Origin: Burkholderia sp.
Lineage (GTDB): Bacteria; Pseudomonadota; Gammaproteobacteria; Burkholderiales; Burkholderiaceae
Length of the DNA stretch: 64,000 nucleotides
Assembly (NCBI GenBank): GCA_040954445.1
Contig: CP144361.1
Location: 1,612,001 to 1,676,000 of the forward strand
Reading direction: 5' to 3'
Position 1 is the first letter of the stretch. Every line of letters begins with the position of its first letter. Both the position numbers and the translations under genes were made by a program. Positions 20,194-29,702 of the stretch are shown here, piece after piece. The notes under the pieces were generated by a model that was given only the letters and a program-made list of their open reading frames with translations, was not told the origin of the DNA and searched no databases.

Positions 20194-21309
20194 GCATAAA
20201 TCGAGCGAGATCCGTTGAAGTTTACGCGCAACGGTCGCGGGGCCAGCCTCCTATCAAGTTAGATTCCAGAGTAACTGCCTAATTTTTGCCAAGAAAATGC
20301 GCAAGGACATACACAAGAAAGGTGAGCCGAAGGCACGCTACCGTGTCAGGAATTGGGCTGCTTATAATGAAGGCCTGATCAACCGGGGGAACGTAACAAT
20401 ATGGATAGATGAAGCCGTCCTTGCCAGAATACCTGATGCCATACCCACACGTGGTCGCCCGTGTCTATACGGAGACACGCTGATTCAGGTATTACTTGGC
20501 GTGAAGACCGTCTATCGACTGACGTTGCGCGCCCTGCAAGGTTTCACCCAAAGTCTGCGCGATCTGGCCTTCCCGAGCTTGCCGGTGCCGAATTACACCA
20601 CGCTCTGTCGCCGGGCAAAAACGCTTGATGTCGAACTGCCGATCCTTCGTGACAATGAACCGATCCATCTGGTTGTCGACAGCACCGGTCTGAAGGTCTA
20701 TGGAGAAGGTGAATGGAAGGTGCGCCAGCACGGCTACTCGAAGCGGCGCACGTGGCGTAAAGTCCATCTCGCGCTCAACGCGAATACGGGTCAAGTGCAT
20801 GCCGCGCTAATGACGAATCAGAATGTGGCTGACGGTGACGCTCTGGCCAAGTTGCTCGACCAGATTCCACGCGAAGAACAAATCGATGTCATCGGCGGTG
20901 ATGGTGCCTACGATACCAAGCCATGCCATGCGGCCATTGCTGCACGCAGTGCTATTCCTTCGATTCCGCCACGCGAAAGTGCTGCTCATTGGCCAGCGGA
21001 TACGCCCGGTGCGGCGTGGCGTAACGGCGCGGTTGATGCAATTGCCCGTGACGGTCGTCGAGAATGGAAGAAAGACAGTGACTACCACCGGCGATCGCTT
21101 GCCGAGAATGCGATGTATCGGTTCAAGGCGCTCACCGGAAACTATCTCTGGGCGCGTCACATCGCCGCGCAGGCGACCGAGGTTGCCTGCGCGGCGGCGT
21201 AATCAACCGCAGCATGGGGGACCTCGCTCGTCCGACATCCGTTCGTATCGCCTGAAATTATGCCCGTCGATGCTATTGCGTCCTCACGCTCGATTTATGC
21301 AACAACGCC
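20185..21309 (+). mobile_element. IS903-type copy in the position of trpB
   Basis: Left end GGCATTGTGGCATAAATC (two mismatches), right end canonical. It lies between trpF and the methyltransferase gene, where Burkholderia carries trpB. Flanks do not form a target duplication, consistent with deletion of trpB by recombination between IS copies or after insertion. Confidence 0.88.
20297..21202 (+). pseudogene. IS903-group transposase, C-terminal frameshift
   Basis: It is identical in layout to the intact 318-residue transposase through residue 297, including all three catalytic residues (VVDSTGLK, GGDGAYDT, SLAENAMYRF). A small deletion then shifts the frame at ATEVACAAA, replacing the last 20 or so residues. 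Activity cannot be excluded because the DDE triad is intact. Confidence 0.8.
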
Positions 21310-21351
21310 TATGCAAACCCGAACGCGGCGGCATCGTGCTCTGACGCCCTG

Positions 21352-22242
21352 ATGCGCGACCTGATCGAGGAGCTGACCGGCGGCTCGGTGAGTGAGGGTG
21401 AGGCAGCTTCGACCGCTACCGTATCCGCGTGTCCCGGGTCCGCGTTGCCGGACGGCATTGAGTTGCGGCACCGTGATTTCCTGATTGATGCGGCGAGCCT
21501 GCCTGATGCGTCGATCGACCTGATCGTCACCGATCCACCCTATGGGCTCGGCAAGGACTACGGCAACGATTCCGACAAATTGCAGGGTGACGCTCACCTG
21601 GCGTGGACCCGGCGGTGGCTCGAGCTCGCGATCCCGAAGTTGAAGCCGAGCGGCTCGCTTTATGTGTTCTGCACCTGGCAGTACGCGCCGGAGATCTTCA
21701 GCTTTCTTAAGACACGCCTGACGATGATCAACGAGATCATCTGGGACCGACGCGTTCCGAGCATGGGCGGCACTACGCGCCGCTTCACGTCGGTGCACGA
21801 CAACATCGGTTTTTTCGCTGTATCGAAAGGCTATTACTTCGATCTCGACCAGGTCCGTATTCCCTACGACGCCGAAACGAAAAAGTCGCGTTCTCGCAAG
21901 CTGTTCAAAGGCAGTAAGTGGCTCGAGATGGGCTACAACCCGAAGGACATCTGGTCGGTCTCGCGCCTGCATCGGCAGCACGCCGAGCGAGTCGACCACC
22001 CGACCCAGAAACCGCTCGAGCTAGTCGAGCGGATGGTGCTGTCGAGCTGTCCGCTAGGCGGCGTGGTGCTGGACCCGTTCATGGGCAGCGGCACCACCGC
22101 CGTGGCTAGCACGCGAAACGGGCGCCATTTCATCGGCTACGAAATCAACGAAAGTTATTGCGCGCTCGCGCGCGAGCGCGTGACCGCGATCGCGCGACGA
22201 CCGATGCCTGAGCCAAAACGGGCCGCTCACCGCCAATCGTGA
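21352..22242 (+). CDS. orphan site-specific DNA methyltransferase (beta-class, DPPY)
   Basis: A 296-residue SAM-dependent amino-methyltransferase. VTDPPYGLGKDYGND near residue 60 is the catalytic DPPY motif and DPFMGSGTTAVAST near residue 240 is the SAM-binding FxGxG motif; the order DPPY before FxGxG places it in the beta class. HPTQKPLELVERMV precedes motif I as usual. No restriction gene is adjacent, so it is an orphan. Burkholderia carries such a gene between trpB and trpA, and its survival while both trp neighbours were lost suggests a separately selected, perhaps epigenetic, role. The target site cannot be read from the protein. Codons just before the start (ERGGIVL then TGA, ending 21343) may be the last residues of trpB. 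Confidence 0.88.
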   Translation: MRDLIEELTGGSVSEGEAASTATVSACPGSALPDGIELRHRDFLIDAASLPDASIDLIVTDPPYGLGKDYGNDSDKLQGDAHLAWTRRWLELAIPKLKPSGSLYVFCTWQYAPEIFSFLKTRLTMINEIIWDRRVPSMGGTTRRFTSVHDNIGFFAVSKGYYFDLDQVRIPYDAETKKSRSRKLFKGSKWLEMGYNPKDIWSVSRLHRQHAERVDHPTQKPLELVERMVLSSCPLGGVVLDPFMGSGTTAVASTRNGRHFIGYEINESYCALARERVTAIARRPMPEPKRAAHRQS

Positions 22243-22263
22243 TCGAATCCAGGAAACGACATC

Positions 22264-22335
22264 ATGCCCCGTATACAGAAGACTTTTGCAGCACTCGCCC
22301 CCAGGCCTGGAAGGGCCCGATTGTTTTCCTTACGG
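22264..22335 (+). pseudogene. trpA: trpA stump (tryptophan synthase alpha, first ~24 codons)
   Basis: ATG at 22264 with AGGA upstream begins MPRIQKTFAALAP, the TrpA N-terminal motif (typically M-S-R-I-Q-x-T-F-A-A-L). A one-base frameshift follows; the other frame continues QAWKGPIVFLT, matching the KGLIPFIT segment. An IS903-type element starts at 22336 and the remainder is gone. Position after the methyltransferase and before accD agrees with Burkholderia order. Confidence 0.85.
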
Positions 22336-23463
22336 GGCGTTGTTGCATAAATCGAGCGAGCTCCCCGTTGACGTTTACGCGCAACGGTCTCGGTGCCAGC
22401 CCCAGATCAAGTAAGACTCCAGAGTAACTGCCTAATTTTTTACAAGAAAATGCGCAAGGACATACATAACACAGGTGAGCAGAAGGCACGCTACCGTGTA
22501 AGGAATTGGGCGGCCTATAATGAAGGCCTGATCAACCAGGGGAACGTAACAATATGGATAGATGAAGCCGTCCTTGCCAGAATACCCGATGCCATACCCA
22601 CACTTGGTCGCCCGTGCCTATACGGCGATACGCTGATTCAGGCATTACTTGGCGTGAAGACCGTCTATCGACCGACATTGCGCGCCCTGCAAGGTTTCAC
22701 CCAAAGTCTGCGCGATCTGGCCTTCCAGAGCTTGCCGGTGCCGAATTACACCACGCTCTGTCGCCGGGCAAAAACGCTTGATGTCGAACTGCTGATCCTT
22801 CGTGACAATGAACCGATCCATCTGGATGTCGACAGCACCGGTCTGAAGGTCTATGGAGAAGGTGAATGGAAGGTGCGCCAGCACGGCTACTCGAAGCGGC
22901 GCACGTGGCATACAGTCCATCTCGCGCTCAACGCGAATACGGGTCAAGTGCATGCCGCGCTCATGAGGCATCAGAATGTGGCTGACGGTGACGCTCTGGC
23001 CAAGTTGCTCGACCAGATTCCACGCGACAAAAAAATCGATGTCATCGGCGACGTCGATGCCTACGAAACCAAACTATGCCATGCAGCCATTGCTGCACAG
23101 CGGTGCTGTTCCTTCGATTCCGCCACGCGAGGGTGCCGCTCATTGGCCAGCGGATACACCCGGTGCGGCGTGGTGTAACGGCGCGGTTGATGCAATTGCC
23201 TGTGAAGGTCGTCGAGAATGGAAAAAAAAGACAGTGGCTACCACCGGCGATCGCTTGCCGAGAATGCGATGTATCGGTTCAAGGTTCTCACCGGAAACTG
23301 TCTCTGTGCGAGTCACATCGACGCGCAGGCGACCCGGGTTGCCGTTCGCGTCGGCGTAATCAACCGCATGGCGGACCTCGCTCGTCCGCACTCCGTTCGT
23401 ATCGCCTGAAATTATATTTGTCGATGCCATTGCGTCTTCACGCTTAATTTATGCAACAACGCC
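22336..23463 (+). mobile_element. IS903-type copy ending trpA
   Basis: Full-length with both terminal repeats but no target duplication. The transposase frame starts at 22450 and is broken. It sits exactly at the cut in trpA and 105 bp before accD. Confidence 0.9.
22450..23409 (+). pseudogene. IS903-group transposase pseudogene
   Basis: It starts MRKDIHNTGEQKARYRVRNW. It reads through the first catalytic aspartate (DVDSTGLKVYG), has a changed second region (GDVDAYETKLCHA instead of GGDGAYDTKPCHA), then frameshifts at AAQRCCSF and again near the EWKKKT region. Confidence 0.85.
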
Positions 23464-23568
23464 CTCGACTGCGACGCTCAGGCGGATTGAGACCGTCACG
23501 CGACATACTGAGAAACACCGAATGTAGGCCGGAACGATTCGGCCCGTTCTGATGAAGGGAACTATACG

Positions 23569-24441
23569 ATGAGCTGGCTCGATAAGCTGCTGCCGCCGAA
23601 GATCAAGCAGACAGACCCGAAGAACCGCAAGGGCATCCCCGAGGGACTGTGGGTTAAGTGCCCATCTTGCGAGGCCGTACTGTATCGTTCCGACGTCGAG
23701 GCGAACCTCCACGTCTGCCCGAAATGCGACCATCACATGCGCATTGGCGCGCGTGAGCGCCTGGACGAGCTGCTCGATCTAGAGGGCCGCTACGAGATTG
23801 GCCAGGAAATCGTGCCAGTCGACACGCTGAAGTTCAAGGACAGCCGCAAGTACCCGGATCGCCTCAAGGAAGCGATGGACGAAACTGGAGAAACCGACGC
23901 GATGGTAGTAATGGGCGGCGCGATCCGCACGCTCTCAGTGGTGGCGGCGTGCTTCGAGTTCTCGTTCATGGGCGGTTCGATGGGCTCGGTGGTCGGTAAG
24001 CGCTTCGCGTGCGGCGCGCAGAACGCGCTCGAGCAGCACGTGCCTTTCATCTGTGTAACGGCTTCGGGCGGCGCGCGCATGCAGGAAAGCCTGCTGTCGC
24101 TGATGCAGATGGCGAAGACCACGGCAATGCTAACCAAGCTCGCAGAAGCTAAGCTACCATTCATCTCGGTGTTGACCGACCCGACCATGGGCGGCGTGTC
24201 GGCCAGCTTCGCCTTCCTCGGAGACGTGGTGATAGCCGAGCCGAAGGCTCTGATCGGCTTCACCGGCCCACGCGTGATCGAGCAGACGGTGCGCGAAAAG
24301 CTTCCTGAAAGTTTCCAGCGCTCGGAATTCTTGTTGAAGTCGGGCGCGATCGACATGATCGTTGACCGTCGCAAGATACGCGACGAAATCGCCCAGCTGC
24401 TGGCGCTACTGCAGCGCCAACCGGTGGATGCGCTCGCCTGA
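23569..24441 (+). CDS. accD: acetyl-CoA carboxylase carboxyltransferase subunit beta
   Basis: AccD pairs with AccA to transfer carboxyl from biotin to acetyl-CoA, making malonyl-CoA for fatty acid synthesis. The 290-residue protein has the N-terminal zinc ribbon, cysteines 31, 34, 50 and 53 (CPSC...CPKC), and the carboxyltransferase core: [46 protein letters not shown] and [11 protein letters not shown]. The [10 protein letters not shown] start is typical of Burkholderia AccD. It is followed by a terminator-like hairpin and then folC across an IS. The gene looks intact and essential. Confidence 0.96.
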   Translation: MSWLDKLLPPKIKQTDPKNRKGIPEGLWVKCPSCEAVLYRSDVEANLHVCPKCDHHMRIGARERLDELLDLEGRYEIGQEIVPVDTLKFKDSRKYPDRLKEAMDETGETDAMVVMGGAIRTLSVVAACFEFSFMGGSMGSVVGKRFACGAQNALEQHVPFICVTASGGARMQESLLSLMQMAKTTAMLTKLAEAKLPFISVLTDPTMGGVSASFAFLGDVVIAEPKALIGFTGPRVIEQTVREKLPESFQRSEFLLKSGAIDMIVDRRKIRDEIAQLLALLQRQPVDALA

Positions 24442-24467
24442 AGTCAAGCGCGTGCCCCCCCAACATG

Positions 24468-24513
24468 CCGGCTCGTCCTCCGAGCCGGGAGAACGGCGCG
24501 TTTTTCGTTTTTC
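24468..24513 (+). terminator. rho-independent terminator after accD
   Basis: CCGGCTCG and CGAGCCGG form an 8-bp stem with a TCCTC loop (24468-24488), followed after ten bases by TTTTTCGTTTTTC. Confidence 0.65.
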
Positions 24514-24540
24514 AGCGTTCCGGAAGATTTGCTGTGGTAC

Positions 24541-25663
24541 GGCGTTGTTGCATAAATCGAGCGAGATCCGTTGACGTTTACGCGCAACGGTCGCGGGGCC
24601 AGCCTCCTATCAAGTCAGATTCCAGAGTAACTGCCTAATTTTTGCCAAAAAAATGCGCAAGGACATACACAAGAAAGGTGAGCCGAAGGCACGCTACCGT
24701 GTCAGGAATTGGGCGGCCTATAATGAAGGCCTGATCAGCCGGGGGAACGTAACAATATGGATAGATGAAGCCGTCCTTGCCAGAATGCCCGATGCCATAC
24801 CCACACGTGGTCGCCCGTGTGTATACGGCGATACGCTGATGCAGGCATTACTTGGCTTGAAGACCGTCTATCGACTGACCTTGCGCGCCCTGCAAGGTTT
24901 CACCCAAAGTCTGCGCGATTTGGCCTTCCCGAGCTTGCCGGTGCCGAATTACACCACGCTCTGTCGCCGGGCAAAAACCCTTGATGTCGAACTGCCGATC
25001 CTTCGTGACAATGAACCGATCTATCTGGTTGTCGACAGCACCGGTCTGAAGGTCTATGGAGAAGGTGAATGGAAGGTGCGCCAGCACGGCTACTCGAAGC
25101 GGCGCACGTGGCGTAAAGTCCATCTCGCGCTCAACGCGAATACAGGTCAAGTGCATGCCGCGCTAATGACGAATCAGAATGTGGCTGACGGTGACGCTCT
25201 GGCCAAGTTGCTCGACCAGATTCCACGCGAAGAACAAATCGATGTCATCGGCGGTGACGGTGCCTACGACACCAAGCCATGCCATGCGGCCATTGCTGCA
25301 CGCAGTGCTATTCCTTCGATTCCGCCACGCGAGGGTGCCGCTCATTGGCCAGCGGATATGCCCGGTGCGGCGTGGCGTAATGGCGCGGTTGATGCAATTG
25401 CCCGTGACGGTCGTCGAGAATGGAAGCAACACAGTGGCTACCACCGGCGATCGCTTGCCGAGAATGCGATGTATCGGTTCAAGACCCTCACCGGCCACTG
25501 TCTCTGGGCGCGTCACATCGCCGCGCAGGCGACCGAGGTCGCCGTTCGCGTCGGCGTCATCAACCGCATGGCGGACCTCGCTCGTCCGCAATCCGTTCGT
25601 ATCGCCTGAATTATGCCCGTCCGATGCCATGGCGTCCTCACACTCGATTTATGCAACAACGCC
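24541..25663 (+). mobile_element. intact IS903-type element (reference copy, 1123 bp)
   Basis: Terminal repeats GGCGTTGTTGCATAAATC and its complement bound an uninterrupted transposase. The 9-bp target duplication CTGTGGTAC is exact at 24532-24540 and 25664-25672. Nine-base duplications and the GGC.TTGTTG.ATAAATC ends are characteristic of the IS903 group of the IS5 family. The insertion split the accD-folC intergenic region 3 bp before the folC ATG is reached beyond the duplication, leaving the folC start intact but removing its upstream context. Confidence 0.97.
24653..25609 (+). CDS. IS903-group (IS5 family) DDE transposase, intact
   Basis: A 318-residue transposase, the reference for the window. 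The N-terminal region MRKDIHKKGEPKARYRVRNW to TIWIDEAVL binds the terminal repeats. The RNase H-like core carries the catalytic residues in VVDSTGLKVYGEGEWKVRQH (Asp), DVIGGDGAYDTK (Asp) and RRSLAENAMYRFK (Glu), with the YREK-like Tyr-Arg following the glutamate. No frameshift is needed for expression, unlike some IS5 groups. Near-identical copies at 54079 and 27586 suggest recent activity. Confidence 0.95.
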   Translation: MRKDIHKKGEPKARYRVRNWAAYNEGLISRGNVTIWIDEAVLARMPDAIPTRGRPCVYGDTLMQALLGLKTVYRLTLRALQGFTQSLRDLAFPSLPVPNYTTLCRRAKTLDVELPILRDNEPIYLVVDSTGLKVYGEGEWKVRQHGYSKRRTWRKVHLALNANTGQVHAALMTNQNVADGDALAKLLDQIPREEQIDVIGGDGAYDTKPCHAAIAARSAIPSIPPREGAAHWPADMPGAAWRNGAVDAIARDGRREWKQHSGYHRRSLAENAMYRFKTLTGHCLWARHIAAQATEVAVRVGVINRMADLARPQSVRIA

Positions 25664-25674
25664 CTGTGGTACAG

Positions 25675-26991
25675 ATGAGCACATTTCCTACTCTGAATGC
25701 CTGGCTCTCGCATCTTGAAACCGCACATCCGATCGGTATCGACATGGGCTTGGCCCGCATCACCCAGGTCAAAGAGACGCTCGGACTGAGTGTCTCGTGC
25801 CCGGTAATCACTGTCTGCGGTACTAACGGAAAGGGTTCAACCTGCGCATTCCTTGAAACCATCCTGCTGAAGGCCGGATATCGCGTCGGCTGCCATACTT
25901 CGCCGCACCTGCTCGCCTTCAACGAGCGTGCGCGCCTAGGTGGCAAGAACGTGACCGACGAGCTGCTGCTACCGCATTTCGAGGCTGTCGAGGCGGCGCG
26001 CCTGAGCCTGGCGCAGCCCGTCACGCTGACCTATTTCGAGTTCACCACGCTGGTGATCCTGCGGCTGTTCGCCGACAGCGAGCTCGACACGGTGATCCTC
26101 GAAGTGGGCCTGGGCGGTCGGCTCGACGCGACGAATACCATCGATGCCGACTGCGCGATTGTCACCAGCATCGACATCGACCATACCGAATACCTGGGTG
26201 ATACACGGGAGAAAATCGGCTTTGAGAAGGCTGGCATCTTCCGTCCCGGTACGCCAGCGATCTGCGGCGATCCCGCGCCGCCGCAAACCCTGCTCGACCA
26301 TGCCGAGTCGATCGGCGTCGACCTGTGGCTGGTCGGTCGCGACTTCCGCTACGAGGCGCAGTTCGGCAATGAGCGTCAGCAGTGGAGCTACCTGGGCCGC
26401 AACAAGCGCTACCCGGCGCTAGCCTACCCTGCGCTGCGTGGTGCCAACCAGCTGCTCAATGCCTCGGTCGCGCTGGCCGCACTAGAGGCGCTACGCTCTC
26501 GCCTGCCGGTATCAGCCCACGACATCCGCCTGGGCTTGGCCAACGCCGAGTTGGCGGGGCGCTTCCAGGTGTTGCCCGGTAAGCCCGCGATCGTCCTCGA
26601 TGTTGCACATAACCCGCACGCGGCCGCAGTGCTCGCAAAAAATCTCGGCAACATGGGTTTTTTTCCGCACACTTATGCGGTGTTTGGGGCGATGCGGGAC
26701 AAGGACATCGCTGGCGTGCTCAAGCAGTTGAAAGGCGAGATTGACCACTGGTGCGTAACTGACCTGCCACTGCTGCTGCGGCGCCCCGCTTCAGCTGAGG
26801 CGCTCGAGACGGCGTTGCGCGAGGCAGGTGTTGAGGATGGTCCCGACAGCAGTGTCGCGCATCATGCCACACCCGAAGACGCTTTTCGAGATGCCCTGAA
26901 ACGGGCCTCAGAGAATGATAGAATTGTGGTTTTTGGTAGCTTTTATACAGTGGCTGGCGTGTTAGCCTACCGTAAATCGCAGCAACACTGA
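25675..26991 (+). CDS. folC: bifunctional folylpolyglutamate/dihydrofolate synthase
   Basis: FolC adds glutamate to dihydropteroate and extends the polyglutamate tail of folates. The 438-residue protein begins MSTFPTLNAWLSHLETAHPI. It carries the P-loop VCGTNGKGSTCAFLE, the LEVGLGGRLDATN motif, SIDIDHTEYLGDTREKIGFE and AGRFQVLPGKPAIVLDVAHN, all typical of the Mur-ligase-like FolC family. The longer open frame starting at 25420 is an artefact that reads through the upstream IS. The ATG at 25675 lies 12 bases after the IS end, so ribosome-binding and promoter sequences are now partly IS-derived. Downstream genes expected in Burkholderia (dedD-like, cvpA, purF) are absent. Confidence 0.94.
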   Translation: MSTFPTLNAWLSHLETAHPIGIDMGLARITQVKETLGLSVSCPVITVCGTNGKGSTCAFLETILLKAGYRVGCHTSPHLLAFNERARLGGKNVTDELLLPHFEAVEAARLSLAQPVTLTYFEFTTLVILRLFADSELDTVILEVGLGGRLDATNTIDADCAIVTSIDIDHTEYLGDTREKIGFEKAGIFRPGTPAICGDPAPPQTLLDHAESIGVDLWLVGRDFRYEAQFGNERQQWSYLGRNKRYPALAYPALRGANQLLNASVALAALEALRSRLPVSAHDIRLGLANAELAGRFQVLPGKPAIVLDVAHNPHAAAVLAKNLGNMGFFPHTYAVFGAMRDKDIAGVLKQLKGEIDHWCVTDLPLLLRRPASAEALETALREAGVEDGPDSSVAHHATPEDAFRDALKRASENDRIVVFGSFYTVAGVLAYRKSQQH

Positions 26992-27024
26992 CGGGTGGTT
27001 CAGGCAACCCATTGTAGCAGATTT

Positions 27025-27036
27025 GGTTGTTTAGAC
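27025..27036. mobile_element. end of an unrecognised third IS (left scrap)
   Basis: GGTTGTTTAGAC starts here and, across the IS903-type insertion, continues at 29309 as TGTTTAGACAGGCTTTTC. The same terminal sequence occurs inverted at 38240-38260 and, diverged, at 44080-44105. Confidence 0.45.
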
Positions 27037-27473
27037 GGCGTTGTTGCATAAATCGAACGTGAGGACGCCATGGCATCGGACGGGCATAATTCAGGCGATA
27101 CGAACGGATTGCGGACGAGCGAGGTCCGCCATGCGGTTGATGACGCCGACGCGAACGGCGACCTCGGTCGCCTGCGCGGCGATGTGACGCGCCCAGAGAC
27201 AGTGGCCGGTGAGGGTCTTGAACCGATACATCGCATTCTCGGCAAGCGATCGCCGGTGGTAGCCACTGTGTTGCTTCCATTCTCGACGACCGTCACGGGC
27301 AATTGCATCAACCGCGCCATTACGCCACGCCGCACCGGGCATATCCGCTGGCCAATGAGCGGCACCCTCGCGTGGCGGAATCGAAGGAATAGCACTGCGT
27401 GCAGCAATGGCCGCATGGCATGGCTTGGTGTCGTAGGCACCGTCACCGCCGATGACATCGATTTGTTCTTCGC

Positions 27474-28604
27474 GGCGTTGTTGCATAAATCGAGCGAGAT
27501 CCGTTGACGTTTACGCGCAACGGTCGCGGGGCCAGCCTCCTATCAAGTCAGATTCCAGAGTAACTGCCTAATTTTTGCCAAGAAAATGCGCAAGGACATA
27601 CACAAGAAAGGTGAGCCGAAGGCACGCTACCGTGTCAGGAATTGGGCGGCCTATAATGAAGGCCTGATCAGCCGGGGGAACGTAACAATATGGATAGATG
27701 AAGCCGTCCTTGCCAGAATGCCCGATGCCATACCCACACGTGGTCGCCCGTGTGTATACGGCGATACGCTGATTCAGGCATTACTTGGCTTGAAGACCGT
27801 CTATCGACTGACCTTGTGCGCCCTGCAAGGTTTCACCCAAAGTCTGCGCGATTTGGCCTTCCCGAGCTTGCCGGTGCCGAATTACACCACGCTCTGTCGC
27901 CGGGCAAAAACGCTTGATGTCGAACTGCCGATCCTTCGTGACAATGAACCGATCTATCTGGTTGTCGACAGCACCGGTCTGAAGGTCTATGGAGAAGGTG
28001 AATGGAAGGTGCGCCAGCACGGCTACTCGAAGCGGCGCACGTGGCGTAAAGTCCATCTCGCGCTCAACGCGAATACAGGTCAAGTGCATGCCGCGCTAAT
28101 GACGAATCAGAATGTGGCTGACGGTGACGCTCTGGCCAAGTTGCTCGACCAGATTCCACGCGAAGAACAAATCGATGTCATCGGCGGTGACGGTGCCTAC
28201 GACACCAAGCCATGCCATGCGGCCATTGCTGCACGCAGTGCCGCAGTGCTATTCCTTCGATTCCGCCACGCGAGGGTGCCGCTCATTGGCCAGCGGATAT
28301 GCCCGGTGCGGCGTGGCGTAATGGCGCGGTTGATGCAATTGCCCGTGACGGTCGTCGAGAATGGAAGCAACACAGTGGCTACCACCGGCGATCGCTTGCC
28401 GAGAATGCGATGTATCGGTTCAAGACCCTCACCGGCCACTGTCTCTGGGCGCGTCACATCGCCGCGCAGGCGACCGAGGTCGCCGTTCGCGTCGGCGTCA
28501 TCAACCGCATGGCGGACCTCGCTCGTCCGCAATCCGTTCGTATCGCCTGAAATTATGCCAGTCGATGCCATTGCGTCCTCACGCTCGATTTATGCAACAA
28601 CGCC
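27474..28604 (+). mobile_element. IS903-type element (inner) inserted into a sister copy
   Basis: 1131 bp in plus orientation, flanked by exact duplications GTTCTTCGC (27465-27473 and 28605-28613) that are transposase codons of the outer element. Its own length exceeds the reference by 8 bp because CGCAGTGC is duplicated near 28240. Confidence 0.96.
27586..28549 (+). pseudogene. IS903-group transposase with 8-bp frameshifting duplication
   Basis: It reads like the reference to GGDGAYDTKPCHAAIAARSA, then the 8-bp duplication shifts the frame and an unrelated frame (LFLRFRHARVPLIGQRICP) is read. The original frame, with the catalytic glutamate, remains intact downstream to 28549, so one small deletion would restore it. 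Confidence 0.9.
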
Positions 28605-29196
28605 GTTCTTCGCGTGGAATCTGGTCGAGCAACTTGGCCAGAGCGTCACCGTCAGCCACATTCTGATTCGTCATTAGCGCGGCATGCACTTGACCTGTAT
28701 TCGCGTTGAGCGCGAGATGGACTTTACGCCACGTGCGCCGCTTCGAGTAGCCGTGCTGGCGCACCTTCCATTCACCTTCTCCATAGACCTTCAGACCGGT
28801 GCTGTCGACAACCAGATGGATCGGTTCATTGTCACGAAGGATCGGCAGTTCGACATCAAGCGTTTTTGCCCGGCGACAGAGCGTGGTGTAATTCGGCACC
28901 GGCAAGCTCGGGAAGGCCAAATCGCGCAGACTTTGGGTGAAACCTTGCAGGGCGCGCAAGGTCAGTCGATAGACGGTCTTCACGCCAAGTAATGCAAGTA
29001 ATGCCTGAATCAGCGTATCGCCGTATACACACGGGCGACCACGTGTGGGTATGGCATCGGGCATTCTGGCAAGGACGGCTTCATCTATCCATATTGTTAC
29101 GTTCCCCCGGCTGATCAGGCCTTCATTATAGGCCGCCCAATTCCTGACACGGTAGCGTGCCTTCGGCTCACCTTTCTTGTGTATGTCCTTGCGCAT
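28605..29196 (-). pseudogene. outer IS903-group transposase, 5' part
   Basis: It starts MRKDIHKKGEPKARYRVRNW at 29196 and is read to QIPREE, where the inner IS interrupts it. The 3' part continues at 27473-27091. It includes an ALLALLGVK duplication relative to the reference. Confidence 0.9.
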
Positions 29197-29317
29197 TTTC
29201 TTGGCAAAAATTAGGCAGTTACTCTGGAATCTGACTTGATAGGAGGCTGGCCCCGCGACCATTGCGCGTAAACGTCAACGGATCTCGCTCGATTTATGCA
29301 ACAACGCCTGTTTAGAC

Positions 29318-29452
29318 AGGCTTTTCGATTAGGCCGCGAGCGTCAAGAGGCTGACCTGACGGGCTTCGATGGCTGATTTGAAGCCCAGTTTTTTGAGACG
29401 CGATTCACTTATTGAATCGATTCTAGAACGCGATAACGCCCGGTTCTTACCA
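29318..29452 (-). pseudogene. C-terminal scrap of a third, unrecognised transposase
   Basis: On the minus strand a short frame ends SRLKKLGFKSAIEARQVSLL-TLAA and stops at about 29329, directly inside the GGTTGTTTAGACA.GCTTTT terminus. The KKLGFKS segment recurs at 44017-44040. The family is not recognised. Confidence 0.45.
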
Positions 29453-29695
29453 GATTTATGCAACAACGCGCAACAACGCCACGCGAGGGTGCCGTTCATT
29501 GGCCAGCGGATACGCCCGGTGCAGCGTGGCGTAACGGCGCGGTTAATGCAATTGCCCTTGACGGTCGTCGAGAATGGAAGAAAGACAGCGGCTACCACCG
29601 GCAATCGTTTGCCGAGAATGGGATGTATCGGTTCAAGACGCTCACCGGGAACTGTCTCTGGGCGCGTCTCACATCGCCTCGCAGGCGACCGAGGG
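29453..29695 (+). mobile_element. IS903-type fragment (transposase 3' region)
   Basis: It starts with a duplicated end (GCAACAACGCGCAACAACGCC), then transposase sequence from PPREGAVHWPADTPGAAWRN to FKTLTGNCLWAR, with a frameshift, and stops at ATEGA without the second terminal repeat. Confidence 0.8.
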
Positions 29696-29702
29696 CGCTT
29701 CG

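Larger units (their letters stand above)
27037..29308 (-). mobile_element. IS903-type element (outer, minus) interrupted by another copy
   Basis: An element in minus orientation, bounded by canonical repeats and an exact 9-bp duplication TGTTTAGAC (27028-27036 and 29309-29317). Subtracting the inner copy and its duplication leaves 1132 bp, that is the 1123-bp element plus a 9-bp in-frame duplication in the transposase (ALLALLGVK). Apart from the interruption the transposase halves (29196 to 28605, then 27473 to 27091) read cleanly. Confidence 0.95.

Noticed and set aside
21352-22242. Restriction-modification system
   Set aside because: No endonuclease gene is adjacent; the methyltransferase position matches the Burkholderia trp locus instead.
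25420-26991. A 523-residue folC frame starting inside the IS
   Set aside because: The first 85 codons are out-of-frame IS sequence; family homology begins at 25675.
27028-29317. Composite transposon carrying cargo
   Set aside because: The interior is entirely accounted for by one IS copy inserted in another; there is no cargo gene.
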